Of a stretch of 64,000 bases of DNA, positions 1-11,714 are shown piece by piece. A program made the translations under genes and the position numbers. The DNA is from Akanthomyces muscarius (Eukaryota > Ascomycota > Sordariomycetes > Hypocreales > Cordycipitaceae): contig NC_079246.1 of assembly GCF_028009165.1 (NCBI RefSeq), positions 2,542,001 through 2,606,000 of the forward strand. Direction: 5' to 3'. Position 1 is the stretch's first letter. Each line of letters starts with the position of its first letter. The notes under the pieces are model-generated. The model saw only the letters and a list, made by a program, of their open reading frames with translations. It did not search any database and was not told where the DNA came from.

Positions 1-2992
1 TCTTTGTTTACTTTTTACTTTTTCCCCTGTATGCACATCATTCCCCTCTTCTTTCTATCACAGTGCATCTAAAGAATTGCATGATTCGTTGATCTTCATC
101 TCTAAACCCCCATCTCTTGTCGCAAGTGCCCCTATTCCTTCCTACAGGTCGTCCAGTTGTGTACCAGTACCTGCATGCAGCCTTGCCGGGGTCCGTCGCC
201 CAGACAAGCCCAGCATGTGTTCATCCCCAGCACATCACAGTGCATCTGCAGGCAAAGCCCCAATCATGGTTGCTTCTTCTCCAAGCTGCATGTTTGATTT
301 GCCTGCGGGCTTGTTGTTTATTGCCATTTGGGGTCACATTGCATTTCGTCGACGGCAAGGTCCGTGAGCTTCATCGATGCAGGCCCGTGCGAAAACCGCG
401 GGTGAATATTTCCGATGCGTCCGTCTCCTTTGCATCCTTACTCGGGAAAATGATGGCGTCTGTCGGCCCCGGGGCCTAGAATATTATCATATCCGTTTAT
501 GGTATCAAAGCCGTCATATCGTGATTGGGTACGGAAACCTTGCCTGTAATAATTGCGCCATGCTAGCGCCCTGCCTACCCATGTACCAGTAGCAGGGCCT
601 CGGAGCATCGCTGTGCAAGGCGCTTGTTATTGCTCATGCGAGTCGCGCCGACTACCAACATAACCCTGGCCAGAAGGAACCTGTCTTCCGTAATCAAATT
701 TAATTGACCAGGGCTTCACACGTTTCTAGAATCGTCGCGATTTCGAGCCCCATTTTAGTTCGATGCTTGCGGCATTCTTGGCATATTTTACGTTTGTTTC
801 GTGATCTTGATGTACTCGTTACAGAGCAACCGACCGGGGTTTACTACGAAAATCGATTCTGTTCTCCGGGATGCAGGTCTTTTAGCGTTTTGCGGAATGA
901 GTCATGCCCGTGAAAAATCGACGAGTGTTCACAGAGGGATTTTCGCATGTCTGGTTGCTGAAACTTGCGCGCGTTACGGAGTTGCTCCAGATTCACTCGC
1001 CGGCGAGGCCGTTTGTCCTTCATCCTACGCATGACAATGCCATGCATTTCGAAAACAGTTCAAGAAACATGCATGGGTTATTTGACTCGTTTGAGTCACA
1101 TGGCTATCAGGCATTGTCCCTGGGGTCTGTAGAAATATGTGACAAGGTAGTTTGTGACATCACAATCGACAATAAACGCTGGTATCACGATATACCAGTG
1201 CAAACAGGTGGAGTGAACATAGCATTTGGCCACTGAGCAAGCGAGTCATTGGCCTGATCGGGCAATACTTGGCACTTTAGACTCTCCAGGCGATAGTCTT
1301 CCAGCACCAAATTTTCTTCGTGGGTAAGGACTGCACAACACAACCCATTTGCGCCGTTGATTGCAGCATCCACAGCCATGCCACGGCGTTTGCTGGAGCC
1401 TGTGACTGGTTTAACCCAAATATCGCATGCCAAATAGCTGAGCAATCTGCCGTGACCAAGCCGCTAAAAGAATGCAAACGTTCTCCGGGTCGTCACCTGT
1501 CGAGGCACGAGGCCAGTGTCAGGTACCGGGTAGCTGCGCGTTCAAGAATCTGTAGCAGTAGTGAAACAGGCTCGTCACGCGCCCGACTTCAGTGTTTCTC
1601 CGACAGCCACAGGCACTTCCAGTTCATGCACGCTGCAGGCTCCCCCGCCAGGAATCTGAAACTCGTTTGCGTTTTTCCTTCTTCGTACCGTGACGGCACA
1701 AGGCCAGATAATTCTTTTGGCGCGCCGGGTTATGTGGGTGCGCGCGCCGTTACAACGGCTCCGGATAGATCCACCACACCGGCCGGCCAGACAACTCGGA
1801 GGCTGTGCTTGTCTCCCGTATCTCGGGATAGAAGCCGAAAGCTGAGAAATATCAGGCGCAGCCGTTGAAATCCCCACGTGCCGTATTACTGTTTTGATCC
1901 TTCTCAAGCCAATGACGGCTGTGCTATTATTATCCCTAGGGCTGCTCAGCCACAACGGGCCGCGTTGGCAGAAATCCGCAGACTGGGGTCCCTCGGCCGT
2001 CAATTCTCAGCCACACACGAAAAGCTAACACGGTCAGTTTCTATCTCTGTAGTCAGTGGAGCCAATATTCGGAGTTTATAAAGAAGTCAGTGCATTTTAC
2101 GTAGGCACTGGTTACGCGTCCTCACATTCTTAATTGGCCAACTTGGCAAAGGGCGTGGCGTAGTTGACGATACAAGGTTGAACGAGCCTGATTGTATCGG
2201 GGTTTAGCTGACACACAGGGGAAAGACAGCCACAATCCGTGAATACGAGTTGTCTAGATTGAACTGGACGAAGAGGGCGGGAGTGCTTCTTGGTAGGTTG
2301 TGCTGTAACTGCAGTAAGTCGCTTCAGGCTGCGCTTGAGAAGTTGGCCTTCACAGGGCATCCAATATTGATAATGGAGCTTCTGAGGGGCTATAACACTC
2401 AGAGAAGGATCTAATAGTTAGTATCAACACCGGGACTTGTAACTGCGAGAGGCAGTTGGCATGGCTGGTGAGGAGTGCTCCGGCATATGCATGCAGTGGC
2501 GCAACACCGGCGTTACTTGAATCCCGACAACACCACATTTTAATCAGCAATCACAATACAATCAATCCCAAAAGGGTAACTGATGCTATTAGCTGGTGTA
2601 GGAGTACGACAGAGCTTTGAGCCTGGAATTCCGCGGTCAACTTCCGAATACGCTTGTACATGTCAACAGGGTCGACAGTACGCCCCATAGCATTCATCAG
2701 CGTAACAATATCAAAGAAACACTTTTGGTGCAATTTTATCATGAGAATAACCGTTTATGCAAAGAGTACAATCTGTTGCTTGGCTACTTCCACTATCTGC
2801 CGGTAAGAAGGGAGGCTAACGCCGACAAGACTCGCAGGATTCATGCATACTCCAACGTCTGCCGTAGCGTATCCGGCGCCTCCATTGCATACCTCTCCCC
2901 TGTGGCGCTTTACCCAACCTTCTATGACGGGGCGAGGGCCCGTTCACTAGAGGAGTTAGAAGCCGGGGCCACGCAAGCCGCCGCAGGAACAA
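1..2992. other. Gene-poor left end, no supported gene
   Basis: About 3 kb without a gene I can support. Several open frames of 60-180 codons occur on both strands, but none shows a recognisable domain, a good splice pattern or consistent codon bias. Minus-strand frames between about 1185 and 2003 read somewhat protein-like, yet they are broken by stops and I cannot place them in a family. The last 100 bases belong to the promoter of the next gene. Confidence 0.5.
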
Positions 2993-2998
2993 TATAAA
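2993..2998 (+). promoter_or_regulatory. TATA box of the small secreted protein gene
   Basis: TATAAA lies 104 bases before the ATG of the secreted-protein gene. It is followed by a pyrimidine-rich leader (CCTCTTCCACCTCTATC), which is the usual layout of a strong fungal core promoter. Function is inferred from position only. Confidence 0.5.
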
Positions 2999-3096
2999 CT
3001 AAAGGCTTTCGCCAGGGCAACTTCTTTTGAAAGTTACATTTCAGCCTCTTCCACCTCTATCAACACTCTAGTGATACTATCCATACATCTTTTGAA

Positions 3097-3357
3097 ATGC
3101 TTATCAAGACTTCTGCGGTGCTCTGTGCCCTTTGCATGGTGGCCCATGGCGCACCGAAGCAGTTTCCCATCGACAAGCACCCACACCCAAACGTCGATCG
3201 GGATCCCATCACCATCCGCTGCGGCACGGGCTCCAACACGGAAGAGTGTCCGAATCGCTACAAGTGCACCGCGCCCTCCAACTGCGAGCGATACTTTCAG
3301 GGCATCTACTACGAGGGCTGCATCGGCACCTGCGTCCCTGACATGCCTCCCATCTAA
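3097..3357 (+). CDS. Small secreted cysteine-rich protein
   Basis: Intact single-exon gene for 86 residues. Residues 1-18 form a typical signal peptide (Lys4, hydrophobic core, cleavage likely after Ala-His-Gly), so the product should be secreted. The mature part of about 68 residues has six cysteines (42, 51, 57, 63, 75 and 79), enough for three disulfides, in the pattern C-x8-C-x5-C-x5-C-x11-C-x3-C, and ends in a Pro-rich tail. Size, signal peptide and even cysteine number are those of fungal effector-like or antimicrobial small secreted proteins, but I do not recognise the family and assign no activity. A TATA box 104 bases upstream and a pyrimidine-rich leader support this ATG. The gene is isolated: the next gene is 3.4 kb downstream. 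Confidence 0.78.
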   Translation: MLIKTSAVLCALCMVAHGAPKQFPIDKHPHPNVDRDPITIRCGTGSNTEECPNRYKCTAPSNCERYFQGIYYEGCIGTCVPDMPPI

Positions 3358-5700
3358 AACGACATGGGCATCGATGCCAGAGAAACAACAACTATTACCG
3401 TTCTCGATCTCTGCGAGTAATGGGACGGCCATCGGTACAATTCCCGCTCTTCGAACTACATGACTCGGGGACATATCCGCGATAAGCATACCACGATAGA
3501 GTTTGACGCGTCAGAACAAAGACCAGAACAAAGACCAGGATGTGGGCGAGGGCGCGTAACCCCCCACATCCCGACTTCGAACGATGGGGACTGAATGGAA
3601 AAGAGAAACGATGGTACCCTTTTGCTTGGCCTTTTATTTATTGAATTGATTTTGCTTTTTTACGATCTGCTGTTTATGGCGATACTGGGCGGGGCTCAAG
3701 ATAGCGAACCGGCAGGCATGGCGAGCGTTGCATTTGATTGTCAGGATACCACAACTCAAAGTCTTTCTTTGATAATAAAAAAATAGATATATAAAATCGT
3801 ATTCTTTGGAGCGTATCCTCCCTTTGCGAAAAGCCGTATACCGAATGCCAAATTTAGTCTTGGCCGTGTCTCGAGAGGTCCCGCCCGCATCGTGCACTAC
3901 CTGCCCAGCCACAACGGCGACGTGACGTTGACCTCGGACCGCTGCCAAGCGGCGATTGGGACAGTAAGTGCGGGCGTATGAGTCGTGCAAGCGATGATAA
4001 AGATCTCTTGGCTTGGGGTCATTGGTTTTATGGCGCAGCACTGCCGGGATGTTATGCCTGTCCGTATCTGGCAACTGTTTCGACTACTACAAGTGGCATG
4101 GCGCAACGTGTCCGTCTTTGTCGGACGAATTAAGCTTGAAAAATTGACAACTAGTCCACAAGGGCCGGGCGCATTGTTTACGCGGCTTGGCGGCTTTATT
4201 GTGTTTGGCATGCGTACGGACATGGCCTTTGCAATAAATGCGTCGACGCTTGGCTCCCCGAGTCAACTACCGGCCATTCTAACGAACTTTAATCTGTAGT
4301 AGGGATTGGCCTCTTGCTTCCTTATCCCTTTAACTGTCTAAAAGAAGCTTTATGCACTTATTGAGTCTTTTTTCAAGTGAGCCTCCGTATCACAATGTTA
4401 AAGACTTTTACTTGCTTTTGGACAGCGGGAGAGGCGGCGCCTGGTGACGCGGCCTGCGCCTCTTCAAGGCGTGGGCTGGTGCCACAGAGAAATGTCTGCC
4501 AGCCCCAATCGTGTACAAAAATAAATCAACATAGCAATAACAAAAGATGAAAATTTCTGGGAAAAGGGTGGGCATATTGGGGCGGCAGTGAGCTTTACAG
4601 AAGCGGTAAGTGTGCAATGTTGTCTTGGGCTTGGCTTGCACCAAGACGGCCACGATCGACGTTGTGCAGATGCGGTGGTGCAAAACAAGGGTCGTTGCCG
4701 GAAGCGAGAAAGAGGCAAACCGCAGACCGATGGCGCACATTTGCATGTTTTGCCACGAAGGGACGGGGATAGGGCACATTGGAATGGCGAAACGCCACGA
4801 GCGCACAGCTTGGGTCGAATAGTTGCCCGGGAATGTCCAATGGCCATTTCCTTTTACGTGACCGATATGCACAAGGGCGAGACTAGTTGCATGCAACAAT
4901 GGGTAATGGCAGAATAGTGGTGTTTTCACTGGGCTCAATTTGCTGAGGTAGCATCGGTCCCCAGAGTGGCCATTGGGCACACGATGTGTCAAAAAAAAAA
5001 TCGACAGAAAAGGACAGCAGTGTTGGCCCACCTGGATGTCCCGCGGGAAGCCTTTAGATGTGGCAGCAAGCCGAGCCGAGCCGAGAAAGGTATGTAAAAT
5101 AGGGGACAGTGCGGCGTACTAACGATAGTAGAACTTGGACGAAACCGCGCTTGGCACGAAAGAAAAGTATTCGTGGTACGAAGCTGCTCGCATCCGTTTG
5201 CTGGCGGCAATTGTTAATGCTGTGAAGCTTGAGGCGGGATGCTCTCGTGACAGGTGAGCCGAGGCGCCCAAAGCGTTGGGGCAGCGATGCTGGAGAAGAC
5301 CAGGGGGCCGCGTGCTCGGGCCTGGCCGCGAGAATATCCCGTAGGTACCTAGGTAGGTAGGGAATGGGAGAGGCAGGACACGTATGTAGCGGCGGAAAAG
5401 CACGCAACCTTGATGAAAGCGAACTAGACAAGACAATGAGACCCTCAATTGAAATGAGGAGTGCAAACTTTGGGCCAGTGCCTGGCTGATAAGTTGAGAT
5501 TGGCGCCGTGTACTTGGTCTCGGGTTCTACAAGTGGCGTGGTCGAGTCGCCCCTCAACCCCTCCATCAGACGAGAGGAGCAGGACGGCGATGGCAGCAGA
5601 GGAAAGGTGTAGGCTTTCGATTGATGAATGATGCAGCCATGTATTTTTTTTTTTGTCTCGATATCCTGTTGAATTATAGATTTTCTGTATCCCTTTGGTT
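3358..5700. other. Intergenic, no supported gene
   Basis: No open frame here has coding character. Many overlapping frames on both strands (for example around 4400-5030) are of similar length in all phases, as expected of GC-rich non-coding DNA. A GGTACCTAGGTAGGTAGG repeat lies near 5343-5361. Confidence 0.5.
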
Positions 5701-6532
5701 AAAACAATAACCACCACAAGCGAGCCTTGTCACCCCTCCAATACGTACCACAGTGTCCCCCATCACAACACCTTATAGCGGCCTTGGTCCCACATGCGTT
5801 GAAAAGGGGAACAACAAGCATGACCTGCAAGTCCCCTCCAGTGCCTGACTGAAATTGACATAATTGGCCGCATGCTCACCGCTTGACCGCCTCGGTGCAA
5901 ATCGCTGCAACATCAACATTGCGATGGCGCCGATAGCGCATTTAACCCACTGAACCCGGCTGCAGCACTGGGAGACGGCGTGGGGCTGGGCGCTACAGCG
6001 AGGGGTCCTCCAGCCACTAAAACAGCAGCTCCAGGAACTGCACTAGCAGAGGTACCGCTGTCTTCGTCCTTGCCTGTTAGCTGGGTACCTCTGGCCTGTC
6101 CCCCAAATTGCCCCAGACGCCCGCAAAATCTCCCCCGCGCCCCAGGTACCTCTCTCCCAGCTCTCTGCGTGCGCCCCTTGCTCATCCGATGGTTCAATGA
6201 TGGTTCCATGCAAGCCAAGCGACGCCCACCGAAAAGGTTGAGCCCCTCCACAGCACATGCACTTTCGTTATTTCAACCCAGCCCGAGCCTCCCGCCCCGT
6301 CCCTCCCGACTTTCTTCTTCCAACCCCAAAACACAAACAATCAACAAGCTATCGTCTCTTTTGAGCACTCTGCAACTCACATCCCCGATTCAAATCAGTC
6401 TCGTCGTCAATTGCCTGCCGTCAGACCCGTCCCGTTTCAACCCACCAAACAAAACACAGAAATCTTCTGATCGAGGCATCCATTTCCTCGGTCGCTAAAA
6501 GTCGCCAAGACGTTTTCCAACCTCCTCAACTC

Positions 6533-6602
6533 GTAAGTCGGCCCATCTGCAGCTCACAATGCTGCATACCCTTGGAAGTGACCACCTGCTAACCCCTCCC
6601 AG
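6533..6602 (+). other. Intron in the 5' leader of INO1
   Basis: A canonical GTAAGT donor at 6533, a TGCTAAC branch site near 6588 and a CCTCCCAG acceptor ending at 6602 define a 70-nt intron 154 bases before the INO1 ATG. It lies in a CT- and CA-rich leader with no upstream ATG that would extend the protein. Introns in 5' leaders are common in highly expressed fungal genes. Whether it is spliced is inferred from the signals. Confidence 0.6.
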
Positions 6603-6756
6603 GGTTCACCACCCGTTCGCAGGAGCCCGCTGCTCAGCCGACACTGGAGGAGCATCGGACTCGATCGAAACTCAGTAAATCGATCACTGCCAAACCAAGA
6701 AGCCCGCACAACACACCTTGAATTCGCCCATTTCGCCTCAATACAACTAGTCAGCC

Positions 6757-8367
6757 ATGGCTCCTCACGCGGAATCCAACAACGGCTCCTCGAACGGGGC
6801 GGTTGATGCTGCCGGCATCCCTGCCGCCAGCGTCGCCCCCACCTTCAAGGTCAACTCTCCCAACGTCACCTACACTGACGCCGAGATTCGATCCAAGTAC
6901 ACTTACCGCACCACCAGCGTCGAGACGGACGCTAGCGGAAACTTTGTCGCCACCCCCAAGGAGACTCCCTATGAGTTCAAGGTCGAGCGCAAGGTCCCCA
7001 AGATGGGCATGATGCTGGTCGGCTGGGGCGGCAACAACGGTACCACCGTCACCGCCGGCATCCTCGCCAACCGCCGCGGCCTCGACTGGGAAACCAAGGA
7101 GGGCCCTCGCCAGTCCAACTACTACGGCTCCGTCGTCATGGGCTCGACCCTCAAGCTCGGCGCCGACGCCAAGACTAGCAAGGAGATCAACATCCCCTTC
7201 CACAACATCCTCCCCATGGTCCACCCCAACGACCTTACCATTGGCGGTTGGGACATTAGCAAGATGAACCTTGCCGACGCCATGGACCGCGCTCAGGTCC
7301 TCGAGCCCACCCTCAAGGCCCAGGTCAAGAAGGAGATGGTCGACATGGTTCCCCTGCCCTCCGTCTACTACCCCGACTTCATTGCCGCCAACCAGGAGGA
7401 CCGTGCCGACAACGTCCTCGAGGGCAGCAAGGCCTGCATGGCTCACGTCGAGCAGATCCAGACCGACATCCGCCAGTTCAAGGAGAAGAACGGCCTCGAC
7501 AAGGTCATTGTCATGTGGACCGCCAACACGGAGCGCTACGCCGACCTTGTTCCTGGCGTCAACGACACTGCCGACAACCTGCTCAAGGCTATCGAGCAGG
7601 GTCACGAGGAGGTTTCCCCCTCTACCATCTTTGCTGTCGCCTGTATCCTCGAGGGCACTCCCTTCATCAACGGCTCTCCCCAGAACACCTTTGTCCCTGG
7701 TGCCATTGAGCTGGCTGAGAAGCACAACGCCTTCATTGGCGGTGATGACTTCAAGTCTGGCCAGACCAAGATGAAGTCTGCTCTCGTTGACTTTCTCATC
7801 AACGCTGGTATCAAGCTCACCTCCATTGCCAGCTACAACCACCTTGGCAACAACGACGGCAAGAACCTGAGCTCCCAGAAGCAGTTCCGCTCCAAGGAGA
7901 TTTCCAAGTCCAACGTTGTCGACGACATGGTCGAGGCCAACTCTGTTCTCTACAAAAAGGGCGAGCACCCCGACCACTGCGTCGTCATCAAGTACATGCC
8001 TGCCGTCGCCGACAACAAGCGTGCCCTCGATGAGTACTATGCCGAGATCTTCATGGGTGGTCACCAGACCATTTCCCTCTTCAACATTTGCGAGGACTCT
8101 CTCCTGGCCTCGCCCCTCATCATTGATCTCGTCATCCTTGCCGAGATGATGACCCGCATCCAGTGGAAGTCTACCGAGGGCGACTTCAAGCACTTCCACA
8201 GCGTCCTCAGCGTCCTCAGCTACATGCTCAAGGCCCCCCTGACTCCTCCCGGCACCCCTGTTGTCAACTCGCTCGCCAAGCAGCGCGCTGCTCTGACCAA
8301 CATTTTCCGTGCCTGCGTTGGTCTTGAGCCTGAGTCTGACATGACCCTCGAGCACAAGCTGTTCTAA
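6757..8367 (+). CDS. INO1: Inositol-3-phosphate synthase
   Basis: Single-exon gene for 536 residues, close to the 533 of yeast Ino1. The enzyme turns D-glucose 6-phosphate into 1D-myo-inositol 3-phosphate using NAD, the first and committed step of inositol synthesis, and acts in the cytosol to supply phosphatidylinositol and inositol phosphates. The NAD-binding glycine motif GWGGNNGTT is at residues 89-97, and the family signature [10 protein letters not shown] is at 359-368, followed by KNLS and the conserved [16 protein letters not shown] block. The C-terminal [20 protein letters not shown] block is also typical. Codon use is strongly biased to C-ending codons, as in a highly expressed gene. 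The ATG has a good context (CAGCCATGG), and a probable leader intron lies upstream. No truncation or frameshift is seen. A 534-codon antisense frame is a shadow of the codon bias. Confidence 0.97.
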   Translation: MAPHAESNNGSSNGAVDAAGIPAASVAPTFKVNSPNVTYTDAEIRSKYTYRTTSVETDASGNFVATPKETPYEFKVERKVPKMGMMLVGWGGNNGTTVTAGILANRRGLDWETKEGPRQSNYYGSVVMGSTLKLGADAKTSKEINIPFHNILPMVHPNDLTIGGWDISKMNLADAMDRAQVLEPTLKAQVKKEMVDMVPLPSVYYPDFIAANQEDRADNVLEGSKACMAHVEQIQTDIRQFKEKNGLDKVIVMWTANTERYADLVPGVNDTADNLLKAIEQGHEEVSPSTIFAVACILEGTPFINGSPQNTFVPGAIELAEKHNAFIGGDDFKSGQTKMKSALVDFLINAGIKLTSIASYNHLGNNDGKNLSSQKQFRSKEISKSNVVDDMVEANSVLYKKGEHPDHCVVIKYMPAVADNKRALDEYYAEIFMGGHQTISLFNICEDSLLASPLIIDLVILAEMMTRIQWKSTEGDFKHFHSVLSVLSYMLKAPLTPPGTPVVNSLAKQRAALTNIFRACVGLEPESDMTLEHKLF

Positions 8368-8528
8368 GCCAGCGTTGCGTATGGCTACGTTGAGTGCGAA
8401 ATTGTGCCTAGTCTGAACTGATTGCTCCTATCTTTCAATGGTGAAATCAAAAAAAAAAATTGTGAAAAGAGGAAATAGAAAAAAAAATAGGTAGAGTAGC
8501 ACGAGCCTGGATCCTGGTTGTGATTGTC

Positions 8529-8534
8529 AATAAA
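8529..8534 (+). terminator. Poly(A) signal candidate of INO1
   Basis: AATAAA occurs 162 bases after the INO1 stop, in an AT-rich tract with two A-runs at 8448-8458 and 8479-8487. Position is right for 3' end formation, but fungal poly(A) signals are loose, so this is tentative. Confidence 0.35.
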
Positions 8535-9556
8535 CTACTACTGCCGTACTGCTTTTGATGCGTGAATGCCAGTAGCGTATTTCTTTCCATCAAAGCCGTA
8601 GAGGCCAACTCGACTTCCTGTTTAATATTCTCATACAGATGAACCTATTACAGACTACAGCTGCTCTTACTATTCTACATGGCAGACATTACCCGTATCA
8701 CAGATTCACGGCTTGCGTTTCCTATTATAGAAATATTATCTGCATTTCCAGTATTAAGTAAAGTAAATAAAAGCACCCTTGTCTTCAAGAGTTCCCATGC
8801 GCCGACATTGCCCTGTACCCATCCCACCCTGTTTCCCTTGGCCTTCAGTCATGCCATGCCAAGATGCACTCATATAGTGTCCGAAGGCTCCCAGAGACTT
8901 GCCCAGATCCAAGCTCCCGGTTCCCGTTTTTGTATATAGTTTACAAAATTGCCCCGCAGAAGAAGAAACTCCATAGTCTACCCACACTCAAGGAAAATGA
9001 CCAGAAGAAGCTCGAAAGACGTGAAGAAAGAAAAAAAGTTGGTAATGACAAAAGTTGAAGAAAAAAAAAGAGACTGTAAGGAAGTGGTTTTTCTGCAAAA
9101 GAAAGTAAACGACTTGTGTTTGCTGTATTGTTCTGGCTTGTTGTACAAAATGAACATTGGCTCGCGAAAAACAGCAGAAGAGCAAAGTGAAAAAAGACAA
9201 GGCTTGAAAAGCTCAAGAGAAAGATTGGGGAGAATTAGAAGAGAGAGAGAGAAGAAGAGAAGAAGCAGAGAGGAAGCCTGTACAGGGTGGATACAATGCT
9301 TCTGTGTGTGTTGTTTTCCTCCGAGGAGGAAATGCTCGGGAGCGTCTTTTTGTAGCGGCTCGTACCAGGCTTCGTTGTGTATACGTTTTTCGCAACGTTT
9401 GTGTTGCGCGCAACGCACTAGTCGCGCATCGCGCATCGCATCTCGCCGTGGTGGCGCCATCGCGCTTTTCTACCCCGACATCTGGTCGTCCGGGTTCGTC
9501 GCTCGAGGCCACATCAGCGGCTGCTGCTGCTGCTGCTGCGCCCCGGTCGCTGATTG
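8535..9556. other. Intergenic between convergent INO1 and wetA
   Basis: About 1 kb between two converging genes, so it probably holds both 3' UTRs. It contains purine-rich tracts (GAAGAAAGAAAAAAAG near 9023 and a GAGAGAGAAGAAGAG run near 9240-9265). I see no gene; the long frames on both strands are low-complexity. Confidence 0.5.
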
Positions 9557-11440
9557 TCAAATCTCAAACCCCTGCTGCTCGCGAAACTTTTCAATGTCAC
9601 CGCCCGCCGCGGCGACGGCCTTCATCGCCGCCTCGCTGAGGCGCCGCCTGCGCTCCTGGGCCTCCTTTTCCCTGCGCGCCTTTGTCTTTGAGCTTCCGCT
9701 CGGCGCCACGCCCGTCATGAGCACGGAGCCGTCGTTTGGCGTAAAGTTGACGAACCCGATCCCGCCGCCCAGCGTGATGCCGCCGAGCCCGCCGCCGCCG
9801 CCGCCGCTGGAGCCTTCGTCCGCGGAGAAGCTCCCGCTGCCGGCGTCGCGCGACCGGCGCTTCTTGACGCCGCTGGGGGTGCCGGGGACGGAGCCCCGGC
9901 CCGAGGCGCTGCGCTGCGACGAGGACGCGGCCGAGGCGCCGGAGCTGTTGCGCGACTGCCGCGTGCCGGGCGAGGGCGAGGCCGACGGCGCGCGCTGCTT
10001 GCGCATCGGGCTCGAGGACATGGTGCGGTTGTGGCGCGCGCCGGAAGATGGAGCGCGAGGCGGCCGCGCCGAGCGGGCGGCCGTGTCGGCGGGCACGGGC
10101 GGCGGCGGCGGCAGGTAGGTGTGCGCGTTGAGGGCGAGCTCGTTGATGCCGGCCTGGCGCGGCTGCGGCATGTGTATCATGAGCCCGTTCTGGGCGGGCA
10201 TGCTGCCGTCGCTGTGCACGTCGTACGGCAGCTCGCCGTGCTGCGAGTGCATCGCCATGTTGGCGTCAATGTTCTTGGCGTCGACGCCGCCGCCGGCACC
10301 TCCCCACCAGAGCTCCTGCTGGCTGCTGGTCGCCGACCACTGCGCGCTGTGCTGCTGCTGCTGTTGTTGCCAGTGCTGGCCGCCCTGTTGCTGCTGCTGC
10401 AGCATCGCGGCGCTGCGCGTGGGCGAGTCCATGGGCGTGCCGAGACCGCCTTGGCTGTAGTACCGCATCTGCGGCGCATGCGTCGGCGAGATTTCGCCGC
10501 CAAACGGATCGTCAAACTGACCGGCGACGAAGCCGCTGCCGCCGTTGGCCACGGCCGTGTCGACCTGAAGCAACGGAGGCGACTCGGAAAACTGCTGCTG
10601 CTGCTGCTGCTGCTGTTGCAGGGCGTGCTGGGTGTGAGCGCGACGGCCGCGCAGGGTCTGGGTGTTGTTGGCGGGTTTGAGGGCCATGGGCGGGTTCTCC
10701 AGGCTCGGGGAGACTGCGCGCTGCAGCGCCTGGCTGACCTTGCGCGTCTTGCGCATGGTAGTGGCCTTGCGGATCGTCGACGACAGGGCCTCGACAATCT
10801 TCCTGCTCCGACGGCCGTTGACGGTTCCTCCGGCGTTGTTGTTGGTGGTGGCATTGCTGCCCACTGCTGCTGCTGCCGCCGGGGTGTTGTTGTTGTTTCC
10901 CTCTGGCGTGGGTGACGATGCGCGGTCCGTCGCCGGCGCCGCGGTGCCCTTTTTGGGCGAGTGCAGGGAGATGCCCTCGAGACGCTCGAGCTCCGTGTCG
11001 GAGACTGTGGCGCCGTTGCCCGTGGCCGCGTACATGGCGGCGGGATCCTGCGCAAACATGGCGAGCGTGCTGGGGTCGACGTCGTAGCCCGCCGCGGCGT
11101 CGACGTTGGAGCTGGTGGACAAGAAGTCGAAATCGTCGGCGTTGGAGACGCCAGACGAGGTCGTACTGCTCTCGTGATGAGCGTGGTGGGGGTGGTGGTG
11201 CGGGAGCTGGGCCTGGTGGTGGTCCATGTAAAAGGGCTCCGAGGCGACGGCGGCGACGGAGCCGCCGGCGCCCATGGCGGCCGAGGTGCTGCCGTGGCCG
11301 GCCTCGAAGTCGAGGAACTGGGCAAAGAGGTCGTGCTGGGAGTCGTCGAGGCCGGCGCTGGGCAGGTCGGTATCGTGCCAGGCGAAGCTGGGGTCCCGGT
11401 CGCCGGCGTCGACCGGATAGGACGAGGTCCAGAGCGCCAT
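9557..11440 (-). CDS. wetA: Developmental regulatory protein WetA
   Basis: Uninterrupted gene for 627 residues. WetA acts at the end of the BrlA-AbaA-WetA cascade and controls spore wall maturation and conidial metabolism. The diagnostic part is the C-terminal ESC1/WetA-type domain at about residues 562-620: it begins GFVNFTPNDG, contains TGVAPSGSSKTKARREKEA and a basic RRRRLSEAAMKAV helix, and ends near Gly-Gly-Asp-Ile. The rest is low-complexity: two glutamine-rich tracts in the middle, Ser/Pro-rich stretches, and a short acidic N-terminus with FAWHDTDLPSAGLDD. The chosen ATG is the first in frame and is preceded by a long, AbaA-site-rich upstream region. It converges with INO1. The conserved end is intact, so the gene looks functional. 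The unconserved middle would be expected to vary between species. Confidence 0.93.
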   Translation of the reverse strand: MALWTSSYPVDAGDRDPSFAWHDTDLPSAGLDDSQHDLFAQFLDFEAGHGSTSAAMGAGGSVAAVASEPFYMDHHQAQLPHHHPHHAHHESSTTSSGVSNADDFDFLSTSSNVDAAAGYDVDPSTLAMFAQDPAAMYAATGNGATVSDTELERLEGISLHSPKKGTAAPATDRASSPTPEGNNNNTPAAAAAVGSNATTNNNAGGTVNGRRSRKIVEALSSTIRKATTMRKTRKVSQALQRAVSPSLENPPMALKPANNTQTLRGRRAHTQHALQQQQQQQQQFSESPPLLQVDTAVANGGSGFVAGQFDDPFGGEISPTHAPQMRYYSQGGLGTPMDSPTRSAAMLQQQQQGGQHWQQQQQQHSAQWSATSSQQELWWGGAGGGVDAKNIDANMAMHSQHGELPYDVHSDGSMPAQNGLMIHMPQPRQAGINELALNAHTYLPPPPPVPADTAARSARPPRAPSSGARHNRTMSSSPMRKQRAPSASPSPGTRQSRNSSGASAASSSQRSASGRGSVPGTPSGVKKRRSRDAGSGSFSADEGSSGGGGGGLGGITLGGGIGFVNFTPNDGSVLMTGVAPSGSSKTKARREKEAQERRRRLSEAAMKAVAAAGGDIEKFREQQGFEI

Positions 11441-11714
11441 GGCTCCAGGGATGTGTATGTATAAGAGGGAAGCGACAGTAGAGGGTTTTGTCTATTCAGG
11501 TCAGGGTGACGCTGTCGAAGCCGTGATGCGATTGCGACAGCTCGAAAGCGATGACGGTGTGTTGTTGTGCGGGTGTAAGCAGAGGATTGGTTCTTGTGAG
11601 TCGACTGGAGTTGTTCGGTATAAGTCAACAAAGAGGAATCCCCCCAAACTGCCTCGAGCGGACGTGATGAAGAGAGAGAGAGAAATTCAATATGAAAGTG
11701 GTATCATGCAAAAG

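Noticed and set aside
1185..2003. Minus-strand protein-like frames near the left end
   Set aside because: Broken by several stops between 1445 and 1575 with no plausible intron, no recognisable family.
6751..8355. 534-codon frame antisense to INO1
   Set aside because: It mirrors INO1 exactly and results from the C-ending codon bias of that gene; its Val/Leu/Gly/Asp-rich content has no domain.
10177..11631. Second long minus-strand frame over wetA (484 codons) and plus-strand frames within it
   Set aside because: Very Arg/Pro/Thr-rich out-of-frame reading of GC-rich low-complexity wetA coding DNA; the wetA frame carries the conserved domain.
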